Assembly: GCF_015841355.1 (NCBI RefSeq)
Contig: NZ_CP064908.1
Coordinates: forward strand, 1,054,001 to 1,118,000
Length of the DNA stretch: 64,000 nucleotides
Direction of reading: 5' to 3'
From: Synechococcus sp. CBW1107
GTDB taxonomy: Bacteria; Cyanobacteriota; Cyanobacteriia; PCC-6307; Cyanobiaceae
Position 1 is the first letter of the stretch. Every line of letters begins with the position of its first letter. The position numbers and the translations under genes are program-made. The notes beneath the pieces were generated by a model, which made no database searches, was not told where the DNA came from, and saw only the letters and a list, made by a program, of their open reading frames with translations. Of this stretch, positions 20,761-30,569 are shown in pieces.

Positions 20761-21734
20761 TGGTGCTCCCAACCTGGCTTCCGCCTCTGGCCATCGGAGC
20801 CGGAGCCGGTCTGCTCGGTCTTGCTCTGGTACGGGAATGGCAGCGCCGTGACCGCCGTTTCCAGAGCACGGCCACCGTGGCTGAGGCCTACGACCGCTGG
20901 ACCGGGGACCGGCTGCTGGAAAACCTCTGGGGTGACCATGTGCACCTCGGGCACTACGGCACCCCCCCCAAGTCACGCGATTTCCGGGCCGCGAAGGAGC
21001 AGTTCGTGCATGAACTGGTGCGCTGGTCGGGGCTCGACCGGTTGCCAGCAGGCACCCGTCTACTGGATGTGGGTTGCGGCATCGGTGGCAGCGCCCGCAT
21101 CCTCGCCCGGGACTACGGCTTCGACGTGCTGGGCATCAGCATCAGCCCAGCCCAGGTGGAGCGGGCCCGCCAGCTCACACCCGCCGGGCTCTCCTGCCGC
21201 TTCGCGGTGATGGACGCCCTGGCCCTGGAGCTGGAGGACAACAGCTTTGAGGCCGTCTGGAGCGTGGAAGCGGGACCGCACATGCCTGACAAGCAGCGCT
21301 ACGCCGATGAACTGCTGCGGGTCCTGGCTCCGGCAGGGAAGCTGGTGGTGGCTGACTGGAACCGGCGCGATCCTTCCGACGGCGAGCTCAACGCTCTGGA
21401 GCGCTGGGTGATGAATCAGCTGCTGCACCAGTGGGCTCATCCGGAATTCGCCTCCATCCCCTCCTTCCGCCGCAACCTCGAGACCAGCCCCCATGGGCAG
21501 GGCGCTCCTGTGGACACCGCCGACTGGAGTGACGCCACCCTGCCCTCATGGATCGACTCCATTCTCGAAGGGGTGCGGCGACCGGGCGCCATCCTCAGCC
21601 TGGGTCCTGGGGCCGTGCTGCAGGGTCTGCGCGAAGCGCCGACGATCCTGCTGATGCACTGGGCCTTCAGCACCGGAATGATGCGATTCGGGGTGTTCCG
21701 TTACGACTCCTCGGACACGTTGGTGAGCGGGTAG
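20760..21734 (+). CDS. 2-methyl-6-phytyl(solanesyl)-1,4-benzoquinone methyltransferase (Sll0418 type)
   Basis: SAM-dependent enzyme of tocopherol and possibly plastoquinone synthesis. It has 324 residues. An N-terminal membrane anchor (LPPLAIGAGAGLLGLALVREW) is followed by AYDRWTGDRLLENLWGDHVH, the motif LLDVGCGIGGSARILARDYGF (residues about 100-120), GISISPAQVERARQLTP, VWSVEAGPHMPDK and LVVADWNRRD. Order and wording match my recollection of Synechocystis Sll0418, the MPBQ/MSBQ methyltransferase, rather than gamma-tocopherol methyltransferase (Slr0089); I cannot run the alignment. It is coupled to the LON-domain gene and converges on pheA with a 34-base overlap. Confidence 0.85.
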   Translation: MVLPTWLPPLAIGAGAGLLGLALVREWQRRDRRFQSTATVAEAYDRWTGDRLLENLWGDHVHLGHYGTPPKSRDFRAAKEQFVHELVRWSGLDRLPAGTRLLDVGCGIGGSARILARDYGFDVLGISISPAQVERARQLTPAGLSCRFAVMDALALELEDNSFEAVWSVEAGPHMPDKQRYADELLRVLAPAGKLVVADWNRRDPSDGELNALERWVMNQLLHQWAHPEFASIPSFRRNLETSPHGQGAPVDTADWSDATLPSWIDSILEGVRRPGAILSLGPGAVLQGLREAPTILLMHWAFSTGMMRFGVFRYDSSDTLVSG

Positions 21735-22543
21735 GTCCCGAACAGGGCCAGGTGCTGGCAATGGACGCGCAGGGCCTCGATCGCTTCCTCCAGCAGCCGG
21801 GGGTCCTCCGGCATCTCCAGATCCACGAAGAAGATGTATTCGCCCATCTCCCGCTTGGAGGGACGTGACTCGATCCGGCTCATGTTGAGCTGCAGGGTCG
21901 CGAAGCAGCTCAGAGCCTCCAGCAGGGCCCCGGGGCTGTTGCTGCGCAGCGAGAAGGCCAGGCTGCAGAGCGTGGCCGGTTCCGCCTGACTTGCCACCTG
22001 CCGCTGCAGCATCAGGAAACGGGTGCAGTTTCCGGGTACATCGTTGATGGGATAAGCCAGCACCTCGAGGCCATGCTCCTTGGCGGCGCGGGGTGAGGCG
22101 ACAGCCGCGCGGAAGCGGCTGCCGGCCACCAACCGGGCCGCTTCGGCGGTGGAGCTGGTGGGCAGCTGCAGGGCGTCACTGAGGTGTTCGCTCAGCCAGA
22201 GACTGCACTGGGCGAGGGCCTGGGGATGGGAGAGCACTTCACTGACCCGCTCGATCGGTCCGGACCCCAGCAGGGCATGGCGGATCGGCAGGACCAGTCC
22301 GCGGCGGATGCGCAGATCGGGGTGCTCCCAGAGGCCATCGAGGCAAGCGGTCACCCCTCCTTCGACGGAGTTCTCCACGGGCACCACGGCGGCATCGCAG
22401 CGGCCCTCCGCCAGGGCCTTGACCACCGAGCGGATACCGCTCTGAGCCAGCAACTCCGGCGCGTCGATCCCCTCGAGGGCCGCCAGATGCCGTGTCGCCT
22501 GCTCGCCGTAGGTGCCTGCAGGGCCGAGGAAGGCAACACGCAT
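21701..22543 (-). CDS. pheA: Prephenate dehydratase
   Basis: Converts prephenate to phenylpyruvate in phenylalanine synthesis. It has 280 residues: a dehydratase domain starting MRVAFLGPAGTYGEQA with VVPVENSVEGGV and the C-terminal part containing NDVPGNCTRFLML (the TRF catalytic motif). A regulatory ACT domain follows, with SLRSNSPGALLEAL (cf. the GALxxxL motif) and IESRPSKREMGEYIFFVDLE (ESRP, the Phe-binding signature). Allosteric feedback by phenylalanine is therefore expected. There is no chorismate mutase fusion. It overlaps the convergent methyltransferase gene by 34 bases. Confidence 0.95.
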   Translation of the reverse strand: MRVAFLGPAGTYGEQATRHLAALEGIDAPELLAQSGIRSVVKALAEGRCDAAVVPVENSVEGGVTACLDGLWEHPDLRIRRGLVLPIRHALLGSGPIERVSEVLSHPQALAQCSLWLSEHLSDALQLPTSSTAEAARLVAGSRFRAAVASPRAAKEHGLEVLAYPINDVPGNCTRFLMLQRQVASQAEPATLCSLAFSLRSNSPGALLEALSCFATLQLNMSRIESRPSKREMGEYIFFVDLEMPEDPRLLEEAIEALRVHCQHLALFGTYPLTNVSEES

Positions 22544-22604
22544 GGGGAGGAGGGGAAACTAGCGGTCGATAAGATCATCCCCCCCCGGCCACCGAGACGA
22601 GGCG

Positions 22605-23117
22605 ATGACCCTGGCCTTCAGCGCCAGCCAGCAGCTCAGCCTCGCGATCGAGGAGCCTGCCGAAGACCTGGTGTCCTACCTCGACGACGAGGAGAGAGTG
22701 ATCCAGGCCCTGCTCGACCCCAGCCAGCTGACCCGTCTCGGGCCGGGGCACTACCGCTACGACGTGACGAGGCTGCAGGTGTTCCAGCTTCAGATCAAGC
22801 CCGTGGTGCAGCTGCGCGCCCGGCGGCGGCCCGGACGCCTGGAGCTCGAGGCGGTGGAGTGTCACCTGGAGGGCCTTGGCCTGGTGGACGACTTCCAGCT
22901 GAATCTGACCTCCTGGCTGGAAGTGGCCGACCAGGGGCTGGAGGGGGCGGCCCGGATGGCCGTGAGCGTGAGCCGTCCTCCGATGCTCCGCCTGATCGCA
23001 CCCAGGGTGCTCGAAGCCACCGGCCGCTCCCTGCTGGGCGGTGTTCTGCTGGGCATCCGCACCCGGGTGAGCCAGCAGCTTCTGAAGGATTTCAGCTGCT
23101 GGCGCGAGGGCCGCTGA
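22605..23117 (+). CDS. DUF1997 family protein
   Basis: Protein of 170 residues from the cyanobacterial/plastid DUF1997 family (PF09366), recognised by [65 protein letters not shown] and the later [14 protein letters not shown]. The function is unknown; no catalytic motif or membrane helix is visible. It is divergent from pheA (61-base gap) and its 3' end overlaps the convergent rnhB by 26 bases. The ATG at 22605 is the natural start. Confidence 0.82.
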   Translation: MTLAFSASQQLSLAIEEPAEDLVSYLDDEERVIQALLDPSQLTRLGPGHYRYDVTRLQVFQLQIKPVVQLRARRRPGRLELEAVECHLEGLGLVDDFQLNLTSWLEVADQGLEGAARMAVSVSRPPMLRLIAPRVLEATGRSLLGGVLLGIRTRVSQQLLKDFSCWREGR

Positions 23118-23688
23118 GCACCCTGCCCAGGAAGCTGAGGCGGTGCAGACGGCTTGGGCCAAGGCGGGCCAGGGCCTCCCGGTGAAAAGCCGTGCCATAG
23201 CCGGCATGGCGCTCGAGGCCATAGCCGGGATAGCGGTCCGCCAGACGCTGGATCAGGGCATCGCGGGCCTGCTTGGCCAGCACGCTGGCGGCGGCGATCG
23301 CCAGACAACGGCGATCGCCATGGACGAGCGTGCGCTGGCGGCCCTGCCACATCCGCAGAGGGAGGACACCGTCGACCACCACCAGGGCAGGCACCCGGGG
23401 CAGGCGCTGCAGGGCCCTGACCATGGCCATCTCCGTGGCGGTCCGGATGCCGATGCGGTCGATGTCGGCGGCTGAGGCCTGACCGAGTGCCCAGGCTGAG
23501 GCCTGGGCGGTGATCAACGGCACCAGCCGCTGGCGGTGGTGAGGCCGCAGGGCCTTGCTGTCGGTCAGGCCAGCGGCGGCCAGGGATAACGCCGCCTGGG
23601 CCGGCAAGACCACAGCGGCGGCGAAGACCGGGCCGAACAGGCATCCACGGCCCACTTCATCCACACCGGCCAGGACCCGTGGGGTCAC
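23092..23688 (-). CDS. rnhB: Ribonuclease HII
   Basis: Endonuclease that cuts RNA in RNA-DNA hybrids, including single ribonucleotides in DNA. It has 198 residues with the RNase HII signature [24 protein letters not shown] (catalytic Asp and Glu near residues 9-10), DSKAL, and the later [22 protein letters not shown] (VxGD plus ASxxAK motif). The start is a GTG at 23688 immediately after the rne TGA (no gap), so it is translated with rne from one transcript. This rne-rnhB pairing is common in cyanobacteria. Confidence 0.95.
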   Translation of the reverse strand: MTPRVLAGVDEVGRGCLFGPVFAAAVVLPAQAALSLAAAGLTDSKALRPHHRQRLVPLITAQASAWALGQASAADIDRIGIRTATEMAMVRALQRLPRVPALVVVDGVLPLRMWQGRQRTLVHGDRRCLAIAAASVLAKQARDALIQRLADRYPGYGLERHAGYGTAFHREALARLGPSRLHRLSFLGRVLSGPRASS

Positions 23689-25833
23689 TCAGACGCTGGC
23701 GGAGGAGCGGCGGCGGCGGCGGCGGGGCTCACCTCCGGGATCGCCGTCCTCGACCAACGGCGTGGGAGGGGCCTCGCTGGGGGCTTCAGCCACGGCCACG
23801 GCACCGCCTTCCTCACGCGGTCGATGCTGGCGACCCCTGGGCTGGGAGCGCCCAACCCGCTCCGACCCCGGCGAGGACACCTGGGATACGGGGATCTGCA
23901 GCAGCGTGGACTCGATCACGGTGGTCATCGGAGCCTCGTCCGGCTCGCCAAAGGCCTCGGGCAAGGGGGTGATCTCCACCAGCGTCGACTGGGCGTCATC
24001 GTCAGGGCTCTCCTGGCGGTAACGGCTGGGGGCGTCGATCTCCCGGCGGGGTGTCGGTACCTCTCCGCTGGAGCGGGTGATGGGAGCGGTGGTGTCGGCT
24101 CCACTGCCACCGCGTCCGCCGCGGCGGCGGCGGCCGCGGGAGCCGGAGGCTGCCAGCTGCTGGCGGGCCGCTTCCAGGACCGTGTCGGCGTCCTCACCGG
24201 GCCGCACGACCCGCACCACCAGGTTCTCCCCGGCAGGGGGAGGATCCAGCAGCAGGGCTGGGCTGAGGCCCATCCAGCCGTAGACGAGTTCCTGATCGGC
24301 ATCCATCGGCACGGCCACCAGATCGGGCTCCTGGCGGCGGCTGAGGCCACCGCCGCCACCGTGTTCCGCAGCGCCGCCACCGCCATGGGCTGACTCCGGT
24401 GCACTGACCGTGGCGAGATCCTGGGTGTCCGCAACGACGGTGGAGACAGCGGCGGTGTCTGTCGCGTCGCTGGCACCACGGCCGCGACCGCCGCGGCCAC
24501 CACGACGGCGGCCCGTGGCGGGTTCTGCGCCGTTGGGGCTGGGCACTTCCGCCCGGGCCGAGGCGGCCGAGCGAACCAGACCCGTGACGGTGGCCAGGGG
24601 CTGAAGGGTGTCCTTGCCCGGAAGAACGGCCACATGGCCGAGGCCACCGCAGCTGGGGCAGGCGCGCCCGAACAGTTCGTAGATGTTCTGACCCTGGCGT
24701 TTGCGGGTCAGTTCCACCAGACCCAGTTCGGTGAGCTGAGCGATCTGGGGGCGGGCCGCGTCGTCCTGCACCGACTGGGTGAAGTGCTCCAGCAGCATCA
24801 ATTGATCACGACGCGACTCCATGTCGATGAAGTCGATAATCACGACGCCACCGATATTGCGCAGCTTGAGTTGACGTGCGATCTCGGCGGCAGCTTCACA
24901 GTTGGTCCAGAGAACCGTTTCGCGCGAACTGGCGGAACGGGTGAACGAGCCGGAGTTCACATCGATCACGGTGAGCGCCTCGGTGGGCTCGATGATCACG
25001 TAGCCGCCGGAGGGCAGATCCACCCGTGGTTTGAGGGCGTCTCGGATGGCGGCATTCACCCGGAAGTGCTCGAGCACATCGGTGCCTTCACCGTGGTGCT
25101 CCACCAGCAGATTGGCCTGATCGGCCCCGAGGAAGGCATTCACCCGGGCCACAGCGGCGGGGGTGTCCACCACCACCCGCCAGACCTCGGGGCTGTAGAG
25201 ATCGCGCAGGACGCGGTGGATGAAGTCTTCGTCGCGGTTGAGCAGCACCGGAGGGGTAGCCGTTTCCGCAGCTTCCTGAATCCCCTCCCACTGCCTGAGG
25301 AGAGTCTCGAGATCGTCGATCAGCTGGTCTTCGCTGACACCCTCGGCTTCGGTGCGCACCAGCAGGCCGGCACCGGGGGGCTTGATCAGCACCCCGAGGG
25401 CCCTCAGACGATTGCGTTCGTTCTCGCCGCTGATCCGCCGCGAGATGCTCACCCCCTGGCCCTGGGGCTGCAGAACGAGGAAGCGGCCTGGGAGCGTGAG
25501 GTTGCCCGTGAGGCGAGGGCCCTTGGTGCCGGTGGGCTCCTTCATCACCTGAACGAGCACCTTCTGGCGGGGCTCAAGCAGTTCGGTGATGCCGGCAGCC
25601 CCTTTTCTCAGGCGCAGAGGGCCAAGATCAGTGACATGAATGAAGCCATTCTTCTCGCTTTCGCCGATGTTGACAAAAGCGGCATCAATTCCTGGGAGAA
25701 CATTCTCGACCCGGCCGAGATAGACGTCGCCAATCTGATAGCGACCCTGAGCTACGACCAGTTCATCAACACGTTCGTCGTTGAGCACAGCGGCGATGCG
25801 CAGTTGCTCCGCGATGACGATCTGCTGGGGCAT
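23689..25833 (-). CDS. rne: Ribonuclease E/G, compact cyanobacterial form
   Basis: Essential endoribonuclease of mRNA decay and processing, 714 residues. Order: S1 domain inserted in the RNase H-like fold (GDVYLGRVENVLPGIDAAFVNIGESEKNGFIHVTDLG), the 5' sensor/catalytic DNase I-like part (VIDVNSGSFTRS, IIDFIDMES with the catalytic Asp pair) and the Zn-link motif CPSCGG. A disordered tail rich in Arg/Gly (RRRGGRGGRGRG) follows. The protein ends RRRRRRSSASV, containing the basic nonapeptide-like motif that in cyanobacteria binds PNPase. Start is the ATG at 25833 (MPQQIVIAEQLRIAAVLND); the longer frame to 25920 lacks homology. The gene is directly coupled to rnhB. Confidence 0.95.
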   Translation of the reverse strand: MPQQIVIAEQLRIAAVLNDERVDELVVAQGRYQIGDVYLGRVENVLPGIDAAFVNIGESEKNGFIHVTDLGPLRLRKGAAGITELLEPRQKVLVQVMKEPTGTKGPRLTGNLTLPGRFLVLQPQGQGVSISRRISGENERNRLRALGVLIKPPGAGLLVRTEAEGVSEDQLIDDLETLLRQWEGIQEAAETATPPVLLNRDEDFIHRVLRDLYSPEVWRVVVDTPAAVARVNAFLGADQANLLVEHHGEGTDVLEHFRVNAAIRDALKPRVDLPSGGYVIIEPTEALTVIDVNSGSFTRSASSRETVLWTNCEAAAEIARQLKLRNIGGVVIIDFIDMESRRDQLMLLEHFTQSVQDDAARPQIAQLTELGLVELTRKRQGQNIYELFGRACPSCGGLGHVAVLPGKDTLQPLATVTGLVRSAASARAEVPSPNGAEPATGRRRGGRGGRGRGASDATDTAAVSTVVADTQDLATVSAPESAHGGGGAAEHGGGGGLSRRQEPDLVAVPMDADQELVYGWMGLSPALLLDPPPAGENLVVRVVRPGEDADTVLEAARQQLAASGSRGRRRRGGRGGSGADTTAPITRSSGEVPTPRREIDAPSRYRQESPDDDAQSTLVEITPLPEAFGEPDEAPMTTVIESTLLQIPVSQVSSPGSERVGRSQPRGRQHRPREEGGAVAVAEAPSEAPPTPLVEDGDPGGEPRRRRRRSSASV

Positions 25834-26136
25834 GGAGGATAGGGGGTGGCTCTGTGGAGCCATGCCATGGATGGGAGTGAATCCCTGAAGCACGAACCCG
25901 CTGGGCAGAGCGCGCCGCAAAGCTGCTCGACTGCTGGACCAGCAGGAAGAAGACGGAGGAGAAAAACCTTTTGAGGAGCATCCTCAGGAGGATCAACCTC
26001 CATTCGCGGCGATGCTGCCGGAGAGAGGCCGGCCATAGCGCGGAACAGTTCCCACGGAACCAGGTGCCGTAGGGCGACGTCTGCAGAATGGAAGCTACAG
26101 ACGGATCTGCCGTCTTCAGGCGACGTTAGCACGGGC
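25834..26136 (-). promoter_or_regulatory. rne 5' leader / upstream region
   Basis: The 303 bases between the rne start and the end of the upstream radical SAM gene contain no convincing gene. On the rne strand it holds a small stem (CTGCTGG/CCAGCAG near 25945-25965) and, at about 25960-25985, a pyrimidine-rich stretch following AAAAGG. U-rich single-stranded leaders are the sort of site that RNase E uses to control its own mRNA, a known type of autoregulation. That this leader works in that way is inference. No -35/-10 pair could be assigned with confidence. Confidence 0.4.
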
Positions 26137-28785
26137 TCACCGGGATCCCTGCTCTGGCTCGGCTGTTCGAAGCCGCAGCCGCAGGCGGCTCAACCGACCG
26201 AGCTGCAGCGGGCCTGGCAGCCACTCCTGCAACCAGACGCACACCTGGTCCGGACGCAGGCTTCGCCCCTGGGCATCGATGCGGGCCCCGAGCCGGAAGC
26301 GGCAGGACTGATCTCCTGCGAAAACGAGACTGAGCTCCTCGAGCAGAGGCCGGCAGTCCCGCCGGCGTGGCCGCCCCTTCTTGTCGGTGTCGTTCCAGGG
26401 GAGTTCAGACGCTTGGAGCAGGCCCTCGAGGGCTGGCCCCCAGGCTGCGGCACCCGGACCCGGGGCACCAGCCACCAGCTCGACGCTCCAGTCGGCACCC
26501 TCCAGCTCCTGGGACAGGCTCGGTGCGCGGACCTCCACCTCCTCCACCCCTGCCAGCGCCAGCCCCTCGGGCAGGGTGTCCTGCAGCTGTGCCAGAGCGG
26601 AGCAGGGATCAACACCGGCGCTGAACTCCAGGTCAAACCACTCCCCGTGAGCCTCCACCCCCAGGGGCAGGGCCAGGGCGAACTGCAGGCGGGGCAGGGG
26701 ATGAAAGCCGCCGGTGAAGCTCACAGGCAGGCCGCTGCGTCGCAGGGCCCGCTCCATCAACCGCACCAGATCGAGGTGGCTGAGCAGGGCCAGCGAACCG
26801 GTCTTGCTGAAACCGAAGCGCAGCCGCTGCACCCGCTCACTGGCCGGAGCCCGCATGGGCTGCTGCACGGGGACGGGCGGTGACTCCACCACCACGTTGT
26901 GGCCGAACTCCGGCCCGCAGACACCGCAACTGCTGCAGCCGTCGAAGGAGCAATCGGGTACCACCACCTCGGCGAGCGCCCGCTGCAGATCCTCAGCCAG
27001 CCAGGCCTTGTCGACACCGGTGTCGATGTGATCCCAGGGGAGAGGCTGGGCGCAGAACGCGGCGAGGTCGGCACTGCTGAGCGTGCCGGTGGTTCCCCAG
27101 TCGCCCATCTCCAGATCGCGGTAGCGACCGGCCAGGCCCGCCGCCTCGATCGCTCCGGTCCAGGCGGCGTGGGTGGACTCGATCCTCTCGAACCAGGCAT
27201 CCATGCCGGCGCCCGCCCGCCAGGCCGCCTCGAGCACGGGTGCCAGCCGCCGGTCGCCGCGACCCACGAAGTCCTCCATGGCCGAGAGGCGCACATCGGT
27301 GGTGTTGACCTTCAGGCCCCGCAACTGGCGCAGGGCGCCCCGCAGCAGCTCCTGACGCCGCCGGAATTCCGCTGTGGACACGCTGTGCCACTGGAACGGA
27401 GTGTGGGGTTTGGGGGTGAAGTTGCTGATCGTGAGGTTCAGCTCGAGCCGGCCCAGATCACGGCACTGCTGCTGCAGCGCGCGGCAGGTGTCGGCGATGC
27501 CGATCACATCGGCGTCGGTTTCGCCCGGCAGACCGATCATGAAATAGAGCTTCACCCGTCGGTAGCCGTTCGCCATGGCGGTGCGGATGCCCCGCAGCAG
27601 CTCGGCGTCGGTGAGGCCCTTGTTGACGATGTCACGCAGGCGCTGGGTTCCGGCTTCCGGCGCGAAGGTGAGCCCCGCCTTGCGGGTGCCCCCCAATATG
27701 TGGGCGATGTTGTCATCGAAGCGGTCGACCCGCTGGCTGGGCAGGGTGAGGCTCACGTTGTGCTCCGCCAGGCGGTTGCGCAGCTCCACGCCCACCGCCG
27801 GCAGGGCCAGGTAGTCGGAGCAACTGAGCGAGAGCAGGGAGAAGTCGCTGTAGCCGGTGCGCACCATTCCGGTTTCCACCGCCTCGATCACCGCCTCGGG
27901 CTCCACGTCGCGGGCGGGGCGGGTGAGCATGCCGGGCTGGCAGAAGCGGCAGCCACGGGTGCAGCCGCGACGGATCTCGATCGTGAGCCGGTCGTGGACG
28001 GTTTCGATGTGGGGCACCAGCCCCATGCCGTAGTGGGGCATCGGCGTGGCCACCCGGCGCAGCACCCGCCGGGGCGCTTCCGGCACCAGGGGAACCATGC
28101 TGACGCCATCGGGACCCAGGCCGTAGAGCGAGGGCACGTAGACCCCGGGGACCTGGGCCAGATCTCGCAGCAGGGCGGAGCGGCTGAGGCCAGCCGCCTT
28201 GGCTTCGGCCACCACCAGTCCGATCTCCGGCAGCAGCTCCTCGCCATCGCCGAGGGCGATGAAATCGAAGAAGGCGGCAAAGGGCTCGGGGTTGCTGGTG
28301 GCGGTGGGACCGCCGGCAAAGATCAGCGGAGAGGAGGCCGGATCGCCTAGGGGGCGATCGCCGCGATCAGCGGCACGGATCGGCACCCGGGCCAGATCCA
28401 GCATCTCGAGGATGTTGGTGGCCCCCAGCTCGTAGCTGAGGCTGAAGCCGAGGATGTCGAACGCGGGCAGAGGCCGGCGGCTTTCCACAGCGAAGAGAGC
28501 CTGCTGCCGCTCACGCAGACGCGCGGCCAGATCGGGGGCCGGCAGGTAAGCCCGGTCGCAGAGCTGCCCGGGAAGGGCGTTGAGAATCGAATAGAGAATG
28601 ATGTGGCCGAGGTTGCTGGCGCCCACCTCGTAGAGCTCGGGGTAGGTCAGGGCCCAGCGCACGGCGGCACCCTGCCAGTCGCGGGGCTCGACCCCAAGCT
28701 CGTTGCCCAGGTAGCGGCCTGGTCTGGCGATGCTCCGGTCCACCAGCCGCTCGAAATCGACGGGGGCGTCGAGCGGAAGGGTCAC
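26137..28785 (-). CDS. Large B12-binding-type radical SAM protein fused to DUF2344
   Basis: Protein of about 882 residues of the TIGR03960 radical SAM type. The N-terminal half has [28 protein letters not shown] and the radical SAM cluster motif [18 protein letters not shown] (CxxxCxxC), plus GLPGETD. After a linker (CSSCGVCG, another Cys cluster) comes the C-terminal DUF2344 domain: [51 protein letters not shown]. The reaction is unknown. The gene sits just upstream of rne on the same strand; in other phyla this family also adjoins rne/rng, hinting at an RNA or tRNA modification link (inference). Start: GTG at 28785 is preferred; an in-frame start at 28857 would overlap the dapL promoter side. 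Confidence 0.88.
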   Translation of the reverse strand: MTLPLDAPVDFERLVDRSIARPGRYLGNELGVEPRDWQGAAVRWALTYPELYEVGASNLGHIILYSILNALPGQLCDRAYLPAPDLAARLRERQQALFAVESRRPLPAFDILGFSLSYELGATNILEMLDLARVPIRAADRGDRPLGDPASSPLIFAGGPTATSNPEPFAAFFDFIALGDGEELLPEIGLVVAEAKAAGLSRSALLRDLAQVPGVYVPSLYGLGPDGVSMVPLVPEAPRRVLRRVATPMPHYGMGLVPHIETVHDRLTIEIRRGCTRGCRFCQPGMLTRPARDVEPEAVIEAVETGMVRTGYSDFSLLSLSCSDYLALPAVGVELRNRLAEHNVSLTLPSQRVDRFDDNIAHILGGTRKAGLTFAPEAGTQRLRDIVNKGLTDAELLRGIRTAMANGYRRVKLYFMIGLPGETDADVIGIADTCRALQQQCRDLGRLELNLTISNFTPKPHTPFQWHSVSTAEFRRRQELLRGALRQLRGLKVNTTDVRLSAMEDFVGRGDRRLAPVLEAAWRAGAGMDAWFERIESTHAAWTGAIEAAGLAGRYRDLEMGDWGTTGTLSSADLAAFCAQPLPWDHIDTGVDKAWLAEDLQRALAEVVVPDCSFDGCSSCGVCGPEFGHNVVVESPPVPVQQPMRAPASERVQRLRFGFSKTGSLALLSHLDLVRLMERALRRSGLPVSFTGGFHPLPRLQFALALPLGVEAHGEWFDLEFSAGVDPCSALAQLQDTLPEGLALAGVEEVEVRAPSLSQELEGADWSVELVAGAPGPGAAAWGPALEGLLQASELPWNDTDKKGRPRRRDCRPLLEELSLVFAGDQSCRFRLGARIDAQGRSLRPDQVCVWLQEWLPGPLQLGRLSRLRLRLRTAEPEQGSR

Positions 28786-28874
28786 AGCGTCACGGTCAGG
28801 GCACACGACGATGGTATCGAGGGTGGTCCGGCGCCATAGGAAGATGCCCGGCAGCACAAGCGCCAGGCGCAGCA

Positions 28875-30134
28875 GTGGTTCAGATCAACGGCAACTACCT
28901 CAAGCTCAAGGCCGGCTATCTCTTCCCCGAGATCGCCAGGCGGGTCAAGGCCTTCTCGGAGGCCAATCCCGGCGCGCCGCTGATCCGGCTGGGCATCGGC
29001 GATGTGACCGAGCCCATCCCCCTGGCCTGCCGTGAGGCCATGAAGGCCGCCATCGACGCGATGGGAACCCGCGAGGGCTTCCACGGTTACGGCCCCGAGC
29101 AGGGCTATCCGTGGCTGCGGGAGGCCATCGCGATGCACGATTTCCAGGCCCGTGGCTGCCAGATCTCGGCGGAGGAGATCTTCATCTCCGACGGCTCCAA
29201 GTGCGACAGCAGCAACATCCTCGACATCCTCGGACCGGACAACCGCATCGCGGTGACCGATCCGGTGTATCCGGTGTACGTGGACAGCAACGTGATGGCC
29301 GGCCGGACCGGGGAGGCCGATGATGCCGGCCAGTACGGCGGCCTCACCTATCTGCCGATCAGTGCCGAGAACGGCTTCACCGCCCAGATCCCGAGCGAGC
29401 CGGTGGATCTGATCTACCTCTGCTTCCCCAACAACCCCACTGGTGCGGTGGCGACCAGGGAACAGCTCCAGGCCTGGGTGGACTATGCCCGCGACCACGA
29501 TGCCCTGATCCTCTTCGATGCCGCCTACGAAGCCTTCATCCAGGATCCCGACCTGCCCCACTCGATCTATGAGATCGACGGTGCCCGCGAGTGCGCCATC
29601 GAGTTCCGCTCCTTCTCCAAGAACGCCGGCTTCACCGGCACCCGCTGTGCCCTCACGGTGGTGCCCCGCGGCCTGATGGGCACGGCCGCCAGCGGGGAGA
29701 AGGCGGAACTCTGGACCCTGTGGAACCGCCGCCAGAGCACCAAGTTCAACGGCGTGAGCTACATCGTGCAGCGCGGCGCCGAGGCGGTCTATTCCCCCGA
29801 AGGCCAGGCCCAGGTGAAGGCCCTGGTGTCCTTCTACATGGAGAACGCGGCCATCATCCGCCGCGAACTCACGGCCGCCGGGCTGGAGGTGCATGGGGGC
29901 GAGCAGGCGCCCTACGTGTGGCTGAAGACCCCGGCCGGTATGGATTCCTGGGGATTCTTCGACCATCTGCTCACCAAGGCGCACGTGGTGGGCACACCGG
30001 GCAGCGGCTTCGGCGCCGCCGGAGAGGGCTACTTCCGCCTCTCGGCCTTCAACAGCCGGGCGAACGTGGAGGAGGCCATGGCCCGGATTGCCGATGGGTC
30101 CGTGATTCCTGCGGCCGCCGGCGCCGGCACTTAA
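28875..30134 (+). CDS. dapL: LL-diaminopimelate aminotransferase
   Basis: PLP enzyme that converts tetrahydrodipicolinate directly to LL-diaminopimelate, the lysine/peptidoglycan route of cyanobacteria, plants and Chlamydia. It has 419 residues with [24 protein letters not shown] at the start, [27 protein letters not shown] and the PLP lysine in [16 protein letters not shown]. Start is the GTG at 28875. It is divergent from the radical SAM gene. clpS follows 63 bases later on the same strand. Confidence 0.96.
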   Translation: MVQINGNYLKLKAGYLFPEIARRVKAFSEANPGAPLIRLGIGDVTEPIPLACREAMKAAIDAMGTREGFHGYGPEQGYPWLREAIAMHDFQARGCQISAEEIFISDGSKCDSSNILDILGPDNRIAVTDPVYPVYVDSNVMAGRTGEADDAGQYGGLTYLPISAENGFTAQIPSEPVDLIYLCFPNNPTGAVATREQLQAWVDYARDHDALILFDAAYEAFIQDPDLPHSIYEIDGARECAIEFRSFSKNAGFTGTRCALTVVPRGLMGTAASGEKAELWTLWNRRQSTKFNGVSYIVQRGAEAVYSPEGQAQVKALVSFYMENAAIIRRELTAAGLEVHGGEQAPYVWLKTPAGMDSWGFFDHLLTKAHVVGTPGSGFGAAGEGYFRLSAFNSRANVEEAMARIADGSVIPAAAGAGT

Positions 30135-30197
30135 TTTGGGCACCACCTCTGGAGCCCAGGTCCTCTCACCAGCCGCACCCAAGGCTGTTCCCCTCGG

Positions 30198-30569
30198 ATG
30201 AACATTCCCTTTCTGCCGATGGCTTCCCCGCCGCCGTCGGCCGTGCCCAGCCCCCAAGCCGTGGAAACTCCCAGCCGCTCCCCCGGCGGAGCAGCGGTGA
30301 TCGAGAAGGACCTGCAACGGGTCCGCAAGCCCTCGCCGCGCTACAAGGTGCTGCTGCACAACGATCCCGTCAACTCCATGGAGTACGTGGTCACCACCCT
30401 GCGCCAGGTGGTGCCCTCCCTGAGCGAGCAGGACGCCATCGCCGTGATGCTCGAAGCCCACAACACCGGCGTCGGGCTGGTGATCGTCTGCGATCTGGAG
30501 CCGGCGGAGTTCTACAGCGAAACCCTCAAGGCCAAGGGCCTCTCCAGCACGATCGAGCCGGAGAGCTGA
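30198..30569 (+). CDS. clpS: ATP-dependent Clp protease adaptor ClpS
   Basis: Adaptor that binds N-degron substrates and passes them to ClpC/ClpAP-type ATPases. It has 123 residues: a variable N-terminal tail of about 35 residues (Pro/Ser-rich), then the core SPRYKVLLHNDPVNSMEYVVTTLRQVVP with the substrate-pocket NDPVN motif, and AHNTGVGLVIVCDLEPAEFYSETLKAKGL. The stop TGA is immediately followed by the GTG of the CPBP protease gene, so the two are probably translated together. Confidence 0.94.
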   Translation: MNIPFLPMASPPPSAVPSPQAVETPSRSPGGAAVIEKDLQRVRKPSPRYKVLLHNDPVNSMEYVVTTLRQVVPSLSEQDAIAVMLEAHNTGVGLVIVCDLEPAEFYSETLKAKGLSSTIEPES

